NCBI GenBank assembly: GCA_024516155.1
Contig: JAJJXM010000150.1
Span: forward strand, 1 to 32,280
Reading direction: 5' to 3'
Length of the DNA: 32,280 nucleotides
From: Pyronema omphalodes
Taxonomy: Eukaryota; Ascomycota; Pezizomycetes; Pezizales; Pyronemataceae
The position numbers were made by a program, and so were the translations under genes. The notes below the pieces were generated by a model that had not been told where the DNA came from, searched no databases, and was given only the letters and a program-made list of their open reading frames with translations. Position 1 is the stretch's first letter, and each line of letters starts with the position of its first letter. Shown piece after piece: positions 10,614 to 20,008 of the stretch.

Positions 10614-10756
10614 TTGGTATGGATTGGTATGGATTGGTATGGATTGGTATGGATTGGTATGGATTGGTATGGATTGGTATGGATTGGTATGGATTGGTAT
10701 GGATTGGTTTGGATTGGTATGGATTGGTATGGATTGGTATGGATTGGTATGGATTG
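10614..10756. repeat. 10-bp minisatellite (TTGGTATGGA), ~14 copies
   Basis: About 14.3 copies of TTGGTATGGA, with a single variant (TTGGTTTGGA) near 10703-10712. It lies 275 bp from the 9-bp array and is an independent unit. Confidence 0.97.
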
Positions 10757-13679
10757 TTTGCGGAATTGCTGTATTGCTGTATTTGATGACTTATGAGTTG
10801 ATCTTCCTGTATTGTTATATACTATAATATTTTACACTGTAATCTATTGTACTATTCTACACTGTGGTATCTACCTATTATTTTATTTTTATTTTATTTC
10901 ACCATGCCATCTTTTTTATTCATTTTATCGTCATCGTTTTACTTTTAAGTCTACAAGTCTACAAGTCTAAAAGCCCAAAAAGTATCTATCATGCACCACA
11001 GTCTACACCCCACCCCCCCCCCCCCCCAAAACCCTAAACAACAAACCACCACACACACGGAACAATCCCCCGACTATTCAATCGATCGTACATAACCCAT
11101 TCGATCCCTGTAGGTTTTTGGGTTTTGTTGCATGTGTTCCTGCGATGTTGTGTTTGCGTGGTTTCTGTTGTGTTCCCGTTGTTGCTGTGTTGCTGTGTTG
11201 CGGTGTTACGGGGTGTTACGGGGTTTTGCTTGTGGTGTGGAGGTGGTAAGGTGTTGCTTGGAGTCTGGTGAGGTGGTAAGGTGCTGAGGTGCACTTCTGC
11301 TGATTACTTGAGTTCGAGCGGTGCAGCGGTGCTTGTTATCCGATGCTCAGGTTTCCGTTACATTACAAGGTTCTACGTAAACGTATGGGTAAGTCTGCGT
11401 ATGTATCTGCTGCCGCCATGTCCGATGCTATTTCTTGTGCTGAATTTTTCTTGTGGCACCATCTAGCATTATGTAGGAGATGAGATGACCGGCTTGAAGA
11501 ACTGAAATTGATGTAGGAAAGTTTGGAGGTTATGGTATTGCTGTGTATGTAGGAATTATATGGATGGATGGATGGATGGAGGGATTGTATATGGTGTGGG
11601 ATTTGTGATGTGGGATGTGTTATAGTGATTGTATTCCGTAATTAGTGTAGTTTATCTTTGCTCTTTATAATTCTTTATTTCACATAGCGTTATATAATAC
11701 TAGATCTTGCTTTAGGCTTTAGACTTTTGTATTTTAAGTTTTAGGTTTTTCAATTTTCGATTTTCAATTTCCAATTTTCGATTTTCAGTTTTCAGGTTTT
11801 CAGGTTTTTAGGGTTATGTGGTTTTTTATATTTATTCTAGCGGTTATGGCGGGTAGAATGGTTTATAATCTGGCTGCCTAGCTATACATCTAATCTATCT
11901 GCCTAATCTATGATCTATAATCTATGATCTATGCACCTTCCTAGTCTATAATAATTGCTTACCAACGTCCAATGTATTCCTTGGGATCAATATCTTTCGA
12001 TTCCAATTGGGAGGAGGATAGGGTCTGTGGTCTGTGTAGGGAGGAGGAAGGGGTGGGGTGGATGATATATATCCAACATCCAAAATGCAAAAAGAATGAG
12101 GAGAAAATTAAAACAAAAATAGGTCATAGGTCATATAGGAGTATTAAGCCTGGTGTAGCGCTGGTTTGAGGTTATGTAGAGGATATTATATGAAACCCGT
12201 ATAAACTATATATTGAAACAAAAAACCATTCTCTACAGTAATCCAATCAGATATGAGGTTTGTTACATGGGTAATCGAGGGTTAGAGATGGGAGTTTTGG
12301 TTGTGCTTGTGGTTTGTTTGTGCATATACATACTCGGTTCAAGTAAATCCATGTGTTTTTTTTCCCTTCTGTGTAGGTGTGGGAAGATATCCAGGTCACT
12401 GTGTGTTTTTAATGTTTATGTTATCATTGTTTTTAAGGATTTTTTGACACCTTATTGATAGCATTGATTCTATCTGGAGTGATAGAGAGTTAAAACGAAA
12501 TTTGATATGGATGTTTGATGCGATGTCTAGAGCGACGGAAAGAGCTATATTTATTTATTGGTTTGTTTATTATACTAACGGTTGAATTGTTCATTTGTCT
12601 AACTTTACTAAACCTATAAAGGATCATTTTCTAAAAAAATATAGAGTATTCCAGAACCAACAAACAAATCCCCAAGTCGATGAACCCTCAATAACCGAAG
12701 ATCCCAAAGCTCAAACATCAAAAGTGTATTAAGATTCCATCACCTATTTCCTAGTACATCTGAAGGCTGTATCCTTATGCTGGATCCCGTCGGGTGATTA
12801 CATGTACTACATGAACGTTACATACTGCCTATCGATTAACTAGCCTACATACAAGTACATCCTAGATCCAGAATTCACTTTATTTTTTTTTTATTTTCCG
12901 CCATTCATGAAAATTCTAGATCCTTCATGATCGGAATAGTATACCATATGCCGGGACACGGCGGCCGTCAGAATGATGAGCTGGAAGAAGTGCTCAATGT
13001 GCAAAGAGCATTTCCAACATCACAAACAACTGACAGCAAAGAAATAAGGCTGGTCGCTGATGTGGCTGGCCGATGATTCTAGCTAAGGGGTAAGGAACTC
13101 CGTGATGTGCGCAATCTGAGGCGGTTTTCAATGTAGGTATATGTACTCTACCGGTGAATGGAATGTTGAAAGCCTAACTTGCTTGGATACGTACGCTTAA
13201 GACTTTGATCTGGATTTTTGTGTCGATCCTTCGGATCTTATGGGCTTTGTTGGGCTTTGCTAGGCTTTGCCGGGCTTTTTGGATCTGTTTTTTTAATCGG
13301 GTTTGCCGCTGCGGTCGGTTTGTGGCTTGGGGTCTTTTGGCGTTTTGCTGCACGGAATATAGGTGATGGTTAATGCACGTAATGAAGGCGTATTTCCAAA
13401 CAACGGGAAAGCAAGACAGCAATTGTTTCTTGTTCTAGACTGCAATAATACATAGCAATACATAGCTATTATTGAAAAATAATCTATCATCTTATCTCCC
13501 CGGCATATCTATCATCCCCCATATCTCATCATATCTTCCAGCCCTGTTATCTATCTTCTCCGATCACTCGGCTGAGTCCCATCACATCACTCCTTAATCT
13601 TACTCCATCTCACCTCCCCTACTCCTCTGATTCTCCACTTCTCAACCTCGCTACCATTCCCCCAGAGTCCTTGCAGTTC
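10757..13679. other. AT-rich intergenic region without a supported gene
   Basis: Contains a 15-C tract at 11013-11027, imperfect GTTGCTGTGTTGC and GGTGTTACGG repeats around 11180-11225, a short ATGG repeat at 11560-11580, and an ATTTTC/GATTTTCAGTTTT-type repeat at 11745-11810. Open frames are short and lack recognisable motifs. The last ~200 nt before 13680 is likely the 3' UTR of the minus-strand LPMO gene, with pyrimidine-rich + strand sequence at 13500-13670. Confidence 0.55.
11013..11027. repeat. Poly-C tract (15 C)
   Basis: Uninterrupted run of 15 C after CCCCA, the rightmost of the long C tracts. Nothing comparable occurs in the following 20 kb outside a coding C tract in the LINE. Confidence 0.95.
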
Positions 13680-14868
13680 CTAATAGCAAAGAGCTCTCTG
13701 ACTCTCGCAAGGCTCAAAGTTGACAACTCCTCCAATGGAGCTCTGGGCCTGTGTGATACAAGCGTTGACAGCGTCAAGGCACTTATTAACCTCTTCTGGA
13801 GTCTTGGGCTTTGACGGGATTGTGCTCGCGGAAGGCTTGGGAATAAAAGCGGAGGGCTTAGCGACGAATGAAATAGAGGCATGGGTACGGGTGCGGGTCA
13901 ATAAAGTTGAGGGCTGTTGGGGCTTCTTGGTGAAGATAGGAACATCAGTAGGAGTGAAGGTAGGGATGTCGGTGGCAGTAAAAGTGGGGACGTCAGTGGC
14001 AGTGAAGGTAGGGACCCGAACAGAGGCTACGACGGAGCTGGTCACAGGGTCCACAGCCGCAATACTGGAGGAAGCGACGGCCTTGTCATTGGAGGTGCCG
14101 GAGGATGTTCCATCCCAAACAGCGGGACCAGGGATTTTGTAGGTAGTTGATCCTCCGTAAAGGTTGAAGAGAATACCGGGGTCGGTGGTGGTGTAACCTC
14201 CGATAAAGTTAAAGGTACCGGGAGGCTTGGTAGATCCACCTTTCTTGACGGTGATCTGAGAACAAGATGGGTAGAATTGAGCACCACGGGCGCTGTTGGT
14301 GGCGTAGTTGGTATCAGCCTCGTGGAGAGCAATGATCTCGGCACGGATGAGGTAATCTCCAGCCGCCAATGAAGAGGGAAGCGTCAACGAGTGCTTTCCC
14401 TTGTTGGCAATGAGGGTATCAACAGCCCAGACCCCGTTGGAAAGACCAGACTCGTAAAGCTTAGTCCATACTGCTCCCTCTCCGTTGGAAGCGGCATCGG
14501 CAATGTAGACAGTGATAGGTCCCTTGTGCGAGGCGTCAATGATATCGTCACCGCGGGTGTTGTGGTACCATTCTAAGCCAGTCAGTCATCGGGTATCACT
14601 ATGAGGTATGTCAGACTTACCGAAGGTCACCTTGTCACCGGCATTGACAGAAACATTCTTAGAAACGGCAACGTTATTGACATTGCAGATAATATCTTTG
14701 GAGGAAACATCCTTCACAGGGCTGTTACTAGGAGGACTGCGAATGTAAATGCTTCTTCCATCACCCTGGTCGACATCGTTGACGGAAAGTCCGTAGACAC
14801 GAGTGTGGGGCGTTGGCAGCTCCAATAAGAGCGGCAAGAACCGGGAGGAGGGTGATGAAGTTGACCAT
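13680..14868 (-). CDS. AA9 lytic polysaccharide monooxygenase with C-terminal Cys module; frame broken by one base
   Basis: AA9 enzymes are secreted copper enzymes that oxidatively cleave cellulose. Exon 1 (14868-14621) opens with a signal peptide, [20 protein letters not shown], but the next bases are CCCCAC where CCCAC is expected, so one extra base throws translation out of frame just before His1 (HTRVYGL). Beyond that point the frame is intact through the 48-nt intron and exon 2 (14572-13680). In mature numbering the copper ligands are His1, His78 (ASHKGP) and Tyr163 (QFYPSC), with His146, Gln161 and the likely Cys41-Cys166 disulfide also present. A Ser/Thr-rich linker with four [12 protein letters not shown] repeats leads to a tail CX6C-X16-CX6CY. 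Without the extra base the product would be about 379 aa. Family assignment is firm; whether the shift is real or a sequencing error is open. Confidence 0.9.
14573..14620 (-). other. Intron of the AA9 gene (48 nt)
   Basis: On the minus strand: donor GTAAGT, branch site GACTGAC, acceptor CTTAG. Splicing joins TTC-G to AA-TGG and restores the AA9 motif [14 protein letters not shown]. All three signals match filamentous-fungal consensus. Confidence 0.92.
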
Positions 14869-15036
14869 TTTGATGATATGATGATATCTATCTGGATAGC
14901 TGAATATAAATGAAGGTACCTGACCGAAAATTAAACAACAAAAAGAGTGACTTGTTTGGTTTGAGAATGATGGACTGCCACAGGCAAGTGAGAGAATGTT
15001 ATTGAGTGTGTAGATAAAGCTGAGTGCTGAGCTGAT

Positions 15037-15070
15037 GTATTTATGGTGGATTCCACTGGTAGCTTTATAG
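15037..15070 (-). promoter_or_regulatory. Possible TATA elements of the AA9 gene
   Basis: Two TATA-like sequences lie 170-200 nt upstream of the AA9 start codon on the minus strand: CTATAAAG (15063-15070) and CATAAATAC (15037-15045). A GTGGAG site just upstream of the first fits the general SYGGRG consensus of the carbon-catabolite repressor CreA, which is expected for cellulase-type genes, but a single six-base match is weak. Confidence 0.3.
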
Positions 15071-16976
15071 ACTCCACCTCGGAGTAGTTGTCTACACCGA
15101 TGAACTAAGAATCCAACTTCAAATATTCCAAGAAATTAATTGTATCGCTTAGAATGGCCCGAAAACCGTACGTTGTATTTTTGCCAAAATCCCACGTTAT
15201 AAATTTGAGGTGTACCCGGTGTTGTGTAGATTAAAGATTCATGACAGCCGCCATATTCAGGATAAACAACCCTTGCTACGTTCCGGGTTTCGAACTAAAT
15301 GGAAGACACTTTATGAACCTCTACAGTCAAAAAACTTCCAGAATACAGTTCTCATGGTGGGTAGAAGTATTGCGTATCCATCAAAACATTCGGCTATTCT
15401 TTGTAACATATCATCATATCACTCTGTGATTGGGCGGTAAAAAATATTCAACTCCAGTTGGTGCTTATCCTGGCTCATCAGCGACGACGGACGTTGTGAA
15501 TTGAAATACCAGTGTTCAAACCAGGAGTTATCATAAGCTTCTGCGCGCTAATACCTTGGGAATCATCATGAATCGTGTGTAATCTAGGGTGGTCACATCG
15601 CGAAAGGATACAATCCGGCTTTCGGAATCCAGGAAGCTTTTAACCCAGCGCAGGTACAGTACACCCGAGAGCACGACAAGTTTCATATCCTCAACTCCTA
15701 TATATGATCCATTTTCCCGGGCCGTCTTTGCGTGATGCCACTCTTCCTAAATTAACGGTTAACTAGGGGCCGGTGTAGGATTTTATTTGTGATGCTTATT
15801 TGAATTTTTGCTACGTTTGTCCTCTATCACCTCTTTCATGATTCGAGTGATAAGCTGACCGACCACATTGCAGTTGAGGTAGGTAGGGGCCTTATTAGGT
15901 GGTCCCGGTCACGAGTACAGGATTTTGACGTTTCTTGCGTCCTGTATAAGCCTTTAAGGCCTCGGTCAGTGTATGATTTAAACGAACAAACAAAAAAACA
16001 GTTGAGGCAGATATCTAAACCCGAGTACGAAATTAATTAATTTGAATTGATTTGTTTTTCTCTATGGGGAATGAAACGATAAACATGTAAGAACGCAGAA
16101 TAATATGTTTCGGGTTGTAGTGGTGCTAGTCAGAAACCGAGATGAACCTGAGGACAAGACATCACAATCGGGCGACTTGAAGCGCAATGTGCGAACCAAG
16201 TCTTTGGTACCATCAGTACTATCGTTTTTGGAAGTGACACGCATAGAAAACTTTGACCATTTGCGACAATTGGCCGAAGGGGAGGTATTATTTTGGAATT
16301 GATCAGGCGAGTGATCAAGAATACATTGTAGGTCTTATTGCAATTTGTTACTTTTACTTTCGGCTGTCATGGCCTAAAGGTTATGAAGTGGTTCATATTT
16401 ACGCCTCGCTTTCTCATAGAAAACGTCGCCAAGGTGTCCCGTTCGAACCCTGTGGTGGTCAATTTCTCTGGCCTGCGTAAGCGGCATGTGAGAGTTACCT
16501 TAAGAAATGAATGATCCTTCAGTTCGGCAACGAAGCAGAGACATTCAAACCACAGGGTGGCGGTATGGGACTGCACCGAAGTGTCCTTGAGAAGGAGGGG
16601 ATGTAAGAACACACGACATAAGTTTTTGCTGCTGTTATTGGGGCACGCGATGCGTTTGTTCTCTCCTCTTTTTATCCTGACGACAACGCGACTGACACGC
16701 GTACTGCACTTGTCCAATTCCTGTTTATCTATCTCCATCTGTAAAAATCACGCCTCCATACACTCCTATTTTTACTAGTATCATTCTTCTCATTATCTAC
16801 ACGAAACATTCTATCACATGCAGTCAAGCACATCGGATATCATACATCATTCCTCAGCATCAGTCATCAGTCATCAATCATCATATATCAATCGTCAATC
16901 ATTTCCTTCTCCTATCTTCCACCGTCTGTGTCATCTCTGTCATCTCTGTCGTTTAAGGTTTTTTCCTCAAGTCCCT
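15071..16976. other. Intergenic region with retroelement debris
   Basis: No protein gene is supported. The stretch contains a short 5'-truncated non-LTR tail (15880-15998) and a possible tRNA-like SINE remnant near 16370-16500; open frames are below 125 codons and without motifs. A nine-base inverted repeat (CCCTGTGGT at about 16447, ACCACAGGG at about 16549) flanks roughly 90 bp. Confidence 0.5.
15880..15998 (+). mobile_element. 5'-truncated non-LTR retrotransposon (or SINE) 3' end with 9-bp target-site duplication
   Basis: The segment ends in the A-rich tail ATTTAAACGAACAAACAAA and is bracketed by the direct repeat CAGTTGAGG (15871-15879 and 15999-16007), the signature of target-primed insertion. 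Its last ~95 bp, including a TCTTG...GTCCTG block and CTCGGTCAGTGTATGATT before the tail, resemble a second copy at 24441-24540 in the same orientation. It carries an internal hairpin (TACAGGA/TCCTGTA). No coding sequence remains. The parent element is not the Tad-like LINE at 25-31 kb as far as can be seen. Confidence 0.65.
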
Positions 16977-17756
16977 TTACAGAACTACATCTCTGACCTT
17001 CTCTTCCTCCCTTCTATTACCGTCATACTGCTTCTCCACAGTCACCCTCTCGGATTCCGTGAGCGCCCTCTTCACCTCTCCTCCAACATTATCAATAGCC
17101 AACCCACTGCTCTTCTCCAACACATCAAGTGCGCAACAGACGGAGATCAATTGCACCAAAAACAACGGAGCATGAACCCATCTCGCTTCCTCTCCCGGCA
17201 CTCCAATGAAATTGAAAACCACCTGCATACCAGAAAAGAAAAACGCGAGCACACCAATACGGGAAGCTCTCATTCTCTTGATAGCAGGCAAGGAAGAGGA
17301 AGCATAGACGATAAGGCCTCCGAGCATCAACCCAAGATCCAAAATGAAGGAAGGCATGTTATAATCGAACCAGCCAAGTCCATAACGTGGTGAAGAAGGG
17401 TCGCTGGTCAAAGGCATGTCATGACGGTGAACCAATACATCGAGAACCCAGTGGGATAGTCCAGCGGCGGTTAAGGCGAGGAAAGTTTTACCACCGAGTC
17501 CGGAGAAGAGAGTAGCGAAAGTGGCGAATAGGACAGAGATCAAGGCAATACCCAAGGCACTATGGGTGTATGGGTAGCTGGCATCATATGGGAAGCAGCC
17601 ATCATGCTGGCTGTAGGTAATTTTTTCGATACCCGTAATACTGAGGATAAGCCAGAGAATATCTGGGAGCGCACCGGCTAATCCGAGTAAGCCCAGTGGT
17701 GTTGATGGGGAGAGAGGCTTCAGGTAGAAGGCCGGGGCGAAGTGGGATACCCACAT
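16977..17756 (-). CDS. Multi-pass membrane protein resembling the YdjM/DUF457 'metal-dependent hydrolase' family
   Basis: A single 259-codon exon; the ATG at 17756 has A at -3. The sequence begins MWVSHFAP and shows four or more hydrophobic segments (about residues 18-43, 66-86, 90-110, 140-160 and 175-190) with a charged C-terminal tail after ~225. Conserved-looking polar residues lie at membrane borders: His5, Asp32 (ALPDILW), His65 (YPYTHS), and the block LSHWVLDVLVHRHDMPL with His102, Asp106, His110 and Asp113. This pattern (H...D...YSHS...SHxxLD) is what I know from bacterial inner-membrane proteins of the YdjM/DUF457 group, annotated as membrane-bound metal-dependent hydrolases without a proven reaction. 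A function in the fungus is unknown. Lack of introns and a bacterial-type family raise possible horizontal transfer. Overall confidence as a gene is high, function low. Confidence 0.8.
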   Translation of the reverse strand: MWVSHFAPAFYLKPLSPSTPLGLLGLAGALPDILWLILSITGIEKITYSQHDGCFPYDASYPYTHSALGIALISVLFATFATLFSGLGGKTFLALTAAGLSHWVLDVLVHRHDMPLTSDPSSPRYGLGWFDYNMPSFILDLGLMLGGLIVYASSSLPAIKRMRASRIGVLAFFFSGMQVVFNFIGVPGEEARWVHAPLFLVQLISVCCALDVLEKSSGLAIDNVGGEVKRALTESERVTVEKQYDGNRREEEKVRDVVL

Positions 17757-20008
17757 GATGGGTGGTTGTGATTGGTTGAAATTCGGGGTTGTTTTGGTTT
17801 AGGGTTTCGGGTTTCGGGTTCCTAGAAGGATAATGCGCAGATACAGGTGGATGGAAGGGTGATAAAATATGAACATTGTCGGAGAGCGGCGAGAAAGGGT
17901 TTTTCTATGCTTCACGGACACGAGCGGAGACCGGTATCAGGACGCTATAGACGTCATGGGACTGGCAAAATTTTGAAAATTCGAAACTTTGTTTGTATGG
18001 AAACTTTTTCGGATTGAAGACGGAGATAAGTAAGACCGTCCGTATTTCAGGTTTGAGGAGTGGTGATATACCCAAGTTCTTGTTTGATGAGGTTGGCAGG
18101 GCCCCACTAACTGACAGCTCGGTGCACTCCATGATGGAGCTTCAAAATAGCCAGCGACATATTAAGTCATCTTGAACCCTCTTTCCACTAGAGAACTGTT
18201 ATCCATCGTATCTCCAATAGGCAAATTATATGTTGGCTTGCAAATTATACGATTGGAAAAGAGGTTACAAGACTCATTGGGAGCTCGAAGCTCTCGTGAG
18301 CTTGATCTTCAGCTACGGAGATTGAGTGTCGATGAATCAGTACTTCACAAGTTCAAATCAGGATTTCTCGCTCGCCCAGAAAACTGATTATAAATCCTCC
18401 TCGGCTCACCTTATATCGCTCGGCGGTCATGGCTCGGTGACGATTCGCTGGGCGTTGTTCCGTCCGCCGGCCGAATGCGTGGCAGTCTTGGACACATGGA
18501 CTCAAACTCGCCATAACGTAGCCGAACTGTAGCTGACCTTGTCGAGTGTCACTGTCAAAAGCTTATTTCAACTTGCGTGTACCATTGGCAATCATCTAAT
18601 CGCCTTGACGAACCTCTTCACGAATCTTTTCACGAGCCAGATAGCCGACGGCTTCGCCGAGTTCAGCTGTCATGTTGTTGCACGCGACATCTCATGCAAC
18701 ACCGCACGGTCAAGGTAGCTAAGGACTCGTCCATTCCACAGTCTTGACGTCCAACACCACAAGAGCACACCAAGCTCCATCAAGCTCCACCAAAGTACCA
18801 AGCTTCAACAAGCTCAACACCACCCACAGACTCCCGCGTTATCGTGTCCGCCTTCACCGTGAAAAGATCAGCAAAGCATTTCGATGGACTATCCGACAGC
18901 GGGGAAATTCGACGACGTCTGATGCGGAGAGACGGAGAACCGAAACCTTTGGACTTCTAAAGATAGTGACAACCAAAGTTACGATACCAATTGCCGTTAA
19001 TTGGTAGACTGGCGGGGTGGAGGAGGCGGGGGAAAAAGAAGATGGATGTCGTCATTGAAGAGATCCTTTTCTACATTCGGAATCCCTCCGTTTTGTTCCA
19101 AGTTGCACGAGAACCTTCTTGATCCTGTCAAGATATCCGAACAGATTGAGAACGCTGCATAGCGCTCGGGAAAACTGCGGGTCGAGGCACATTCGTCAGC
19201 TCGCTTCTATCTCGGCATTCAAGGACGGGAATCCAGAACAAATTAGGATTCCGAAATACCCATGATGATTCACCGAGGCCAATTCAATTTCGGACAAACA
19301 CTGCTCAACGTTGTCTCTGATTTCACGATTTCCACTCGACCTGTCTCTATTTCCACTGGTTTTTACTGTCCTTCAGTCTACTCCCGATTTTCACCCGGTT
19401 TCTACCCATCACCGGTTGTCAAAATTGCATAGATGCACTCTGTCTCACTTCCTATCCAGGCTCTTTGCTCTTTTGGCGAACAATCTGCAGCACATCAGGT
19501 ACGTGGCATCCGCTTGCGTACACAAACAACCGTCTCATGGCTGTAGCTGTATGAATGTGGTAGCCTCACCCCAGCCCCCTCCGACCGCCGGGGATTAGTG
19601 GAATGCACCGTTGTTGATCGGGGCGGTGTGTGGATATGTTCCTGGCAGACCACCACATCTGCGCCCCCCGAGAAAAATTTGAGGGCGTTGGTGGATGGAA
19701 GTGGTGGGATGGGGTGGCTAGAGACAAGTGGGCTAGCCTGACAGAGTAGGGCAACCGTCGATTCGGGGTAGTAGATTGGGTTACGATTGACATGCAGCCC
19801 AGTCCACACCATGCCGAGAATCGCAGGTTGGGCTGCGGGATTTCAATATCCCAGGATGCCGGGAGGAAGGTACAAATATTGGACATCTGCCCCCAGCTGG
19901 AATTTCTTCTCCATTCCTCTCAACGTCGGACTACATATCACCACTCGCTGGAAATAACTTTCGCTTTTTGGATCTATCCACTCGCTATATACAATCACTA
20001 CAGTCATA
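17757..20008. other. Intergenic region between divergent genes
   Basis: No gene is supported; open frames are under 110 codons and lack motifs. Short imperfect repeats such as CAAGCTCCATCAAGCTCCACC occur at about 18770-18810. The last ~150 nt before 20009 is probably promoter and leader of the GPI-protein gene: it has a pyrimidine-rich stretch (ATTTCTTCTCCATTCCTCTC, 19901-19920) and a TATATAC sequence close to the start codon. A CCCCT stress-element-like motif lies at 19576-19580. Confidence 0.5.

Noticed and set aside
9551..10756. CRISPR-like periodic repeats
   Set aside because: Units are directly adjacent with no unique spacers, and the genome is eukaryotic.
9702..10827. Long open frames on both strands (up to 282 codons) across the 9-bp array, reading as Glu-Arg-Ile, Ser-Leu-Phe or Ser-Ile-Leu repeats
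   Set aside because: They exist only because the 9-bp unit contains no stop in these phases; they include no unique domain, signal or splice context.
16370..16460. A tRNA gene
   Set aside because: A- and B-box-like words are present, but the T stem does not pair and no acceptor stem can be formed.
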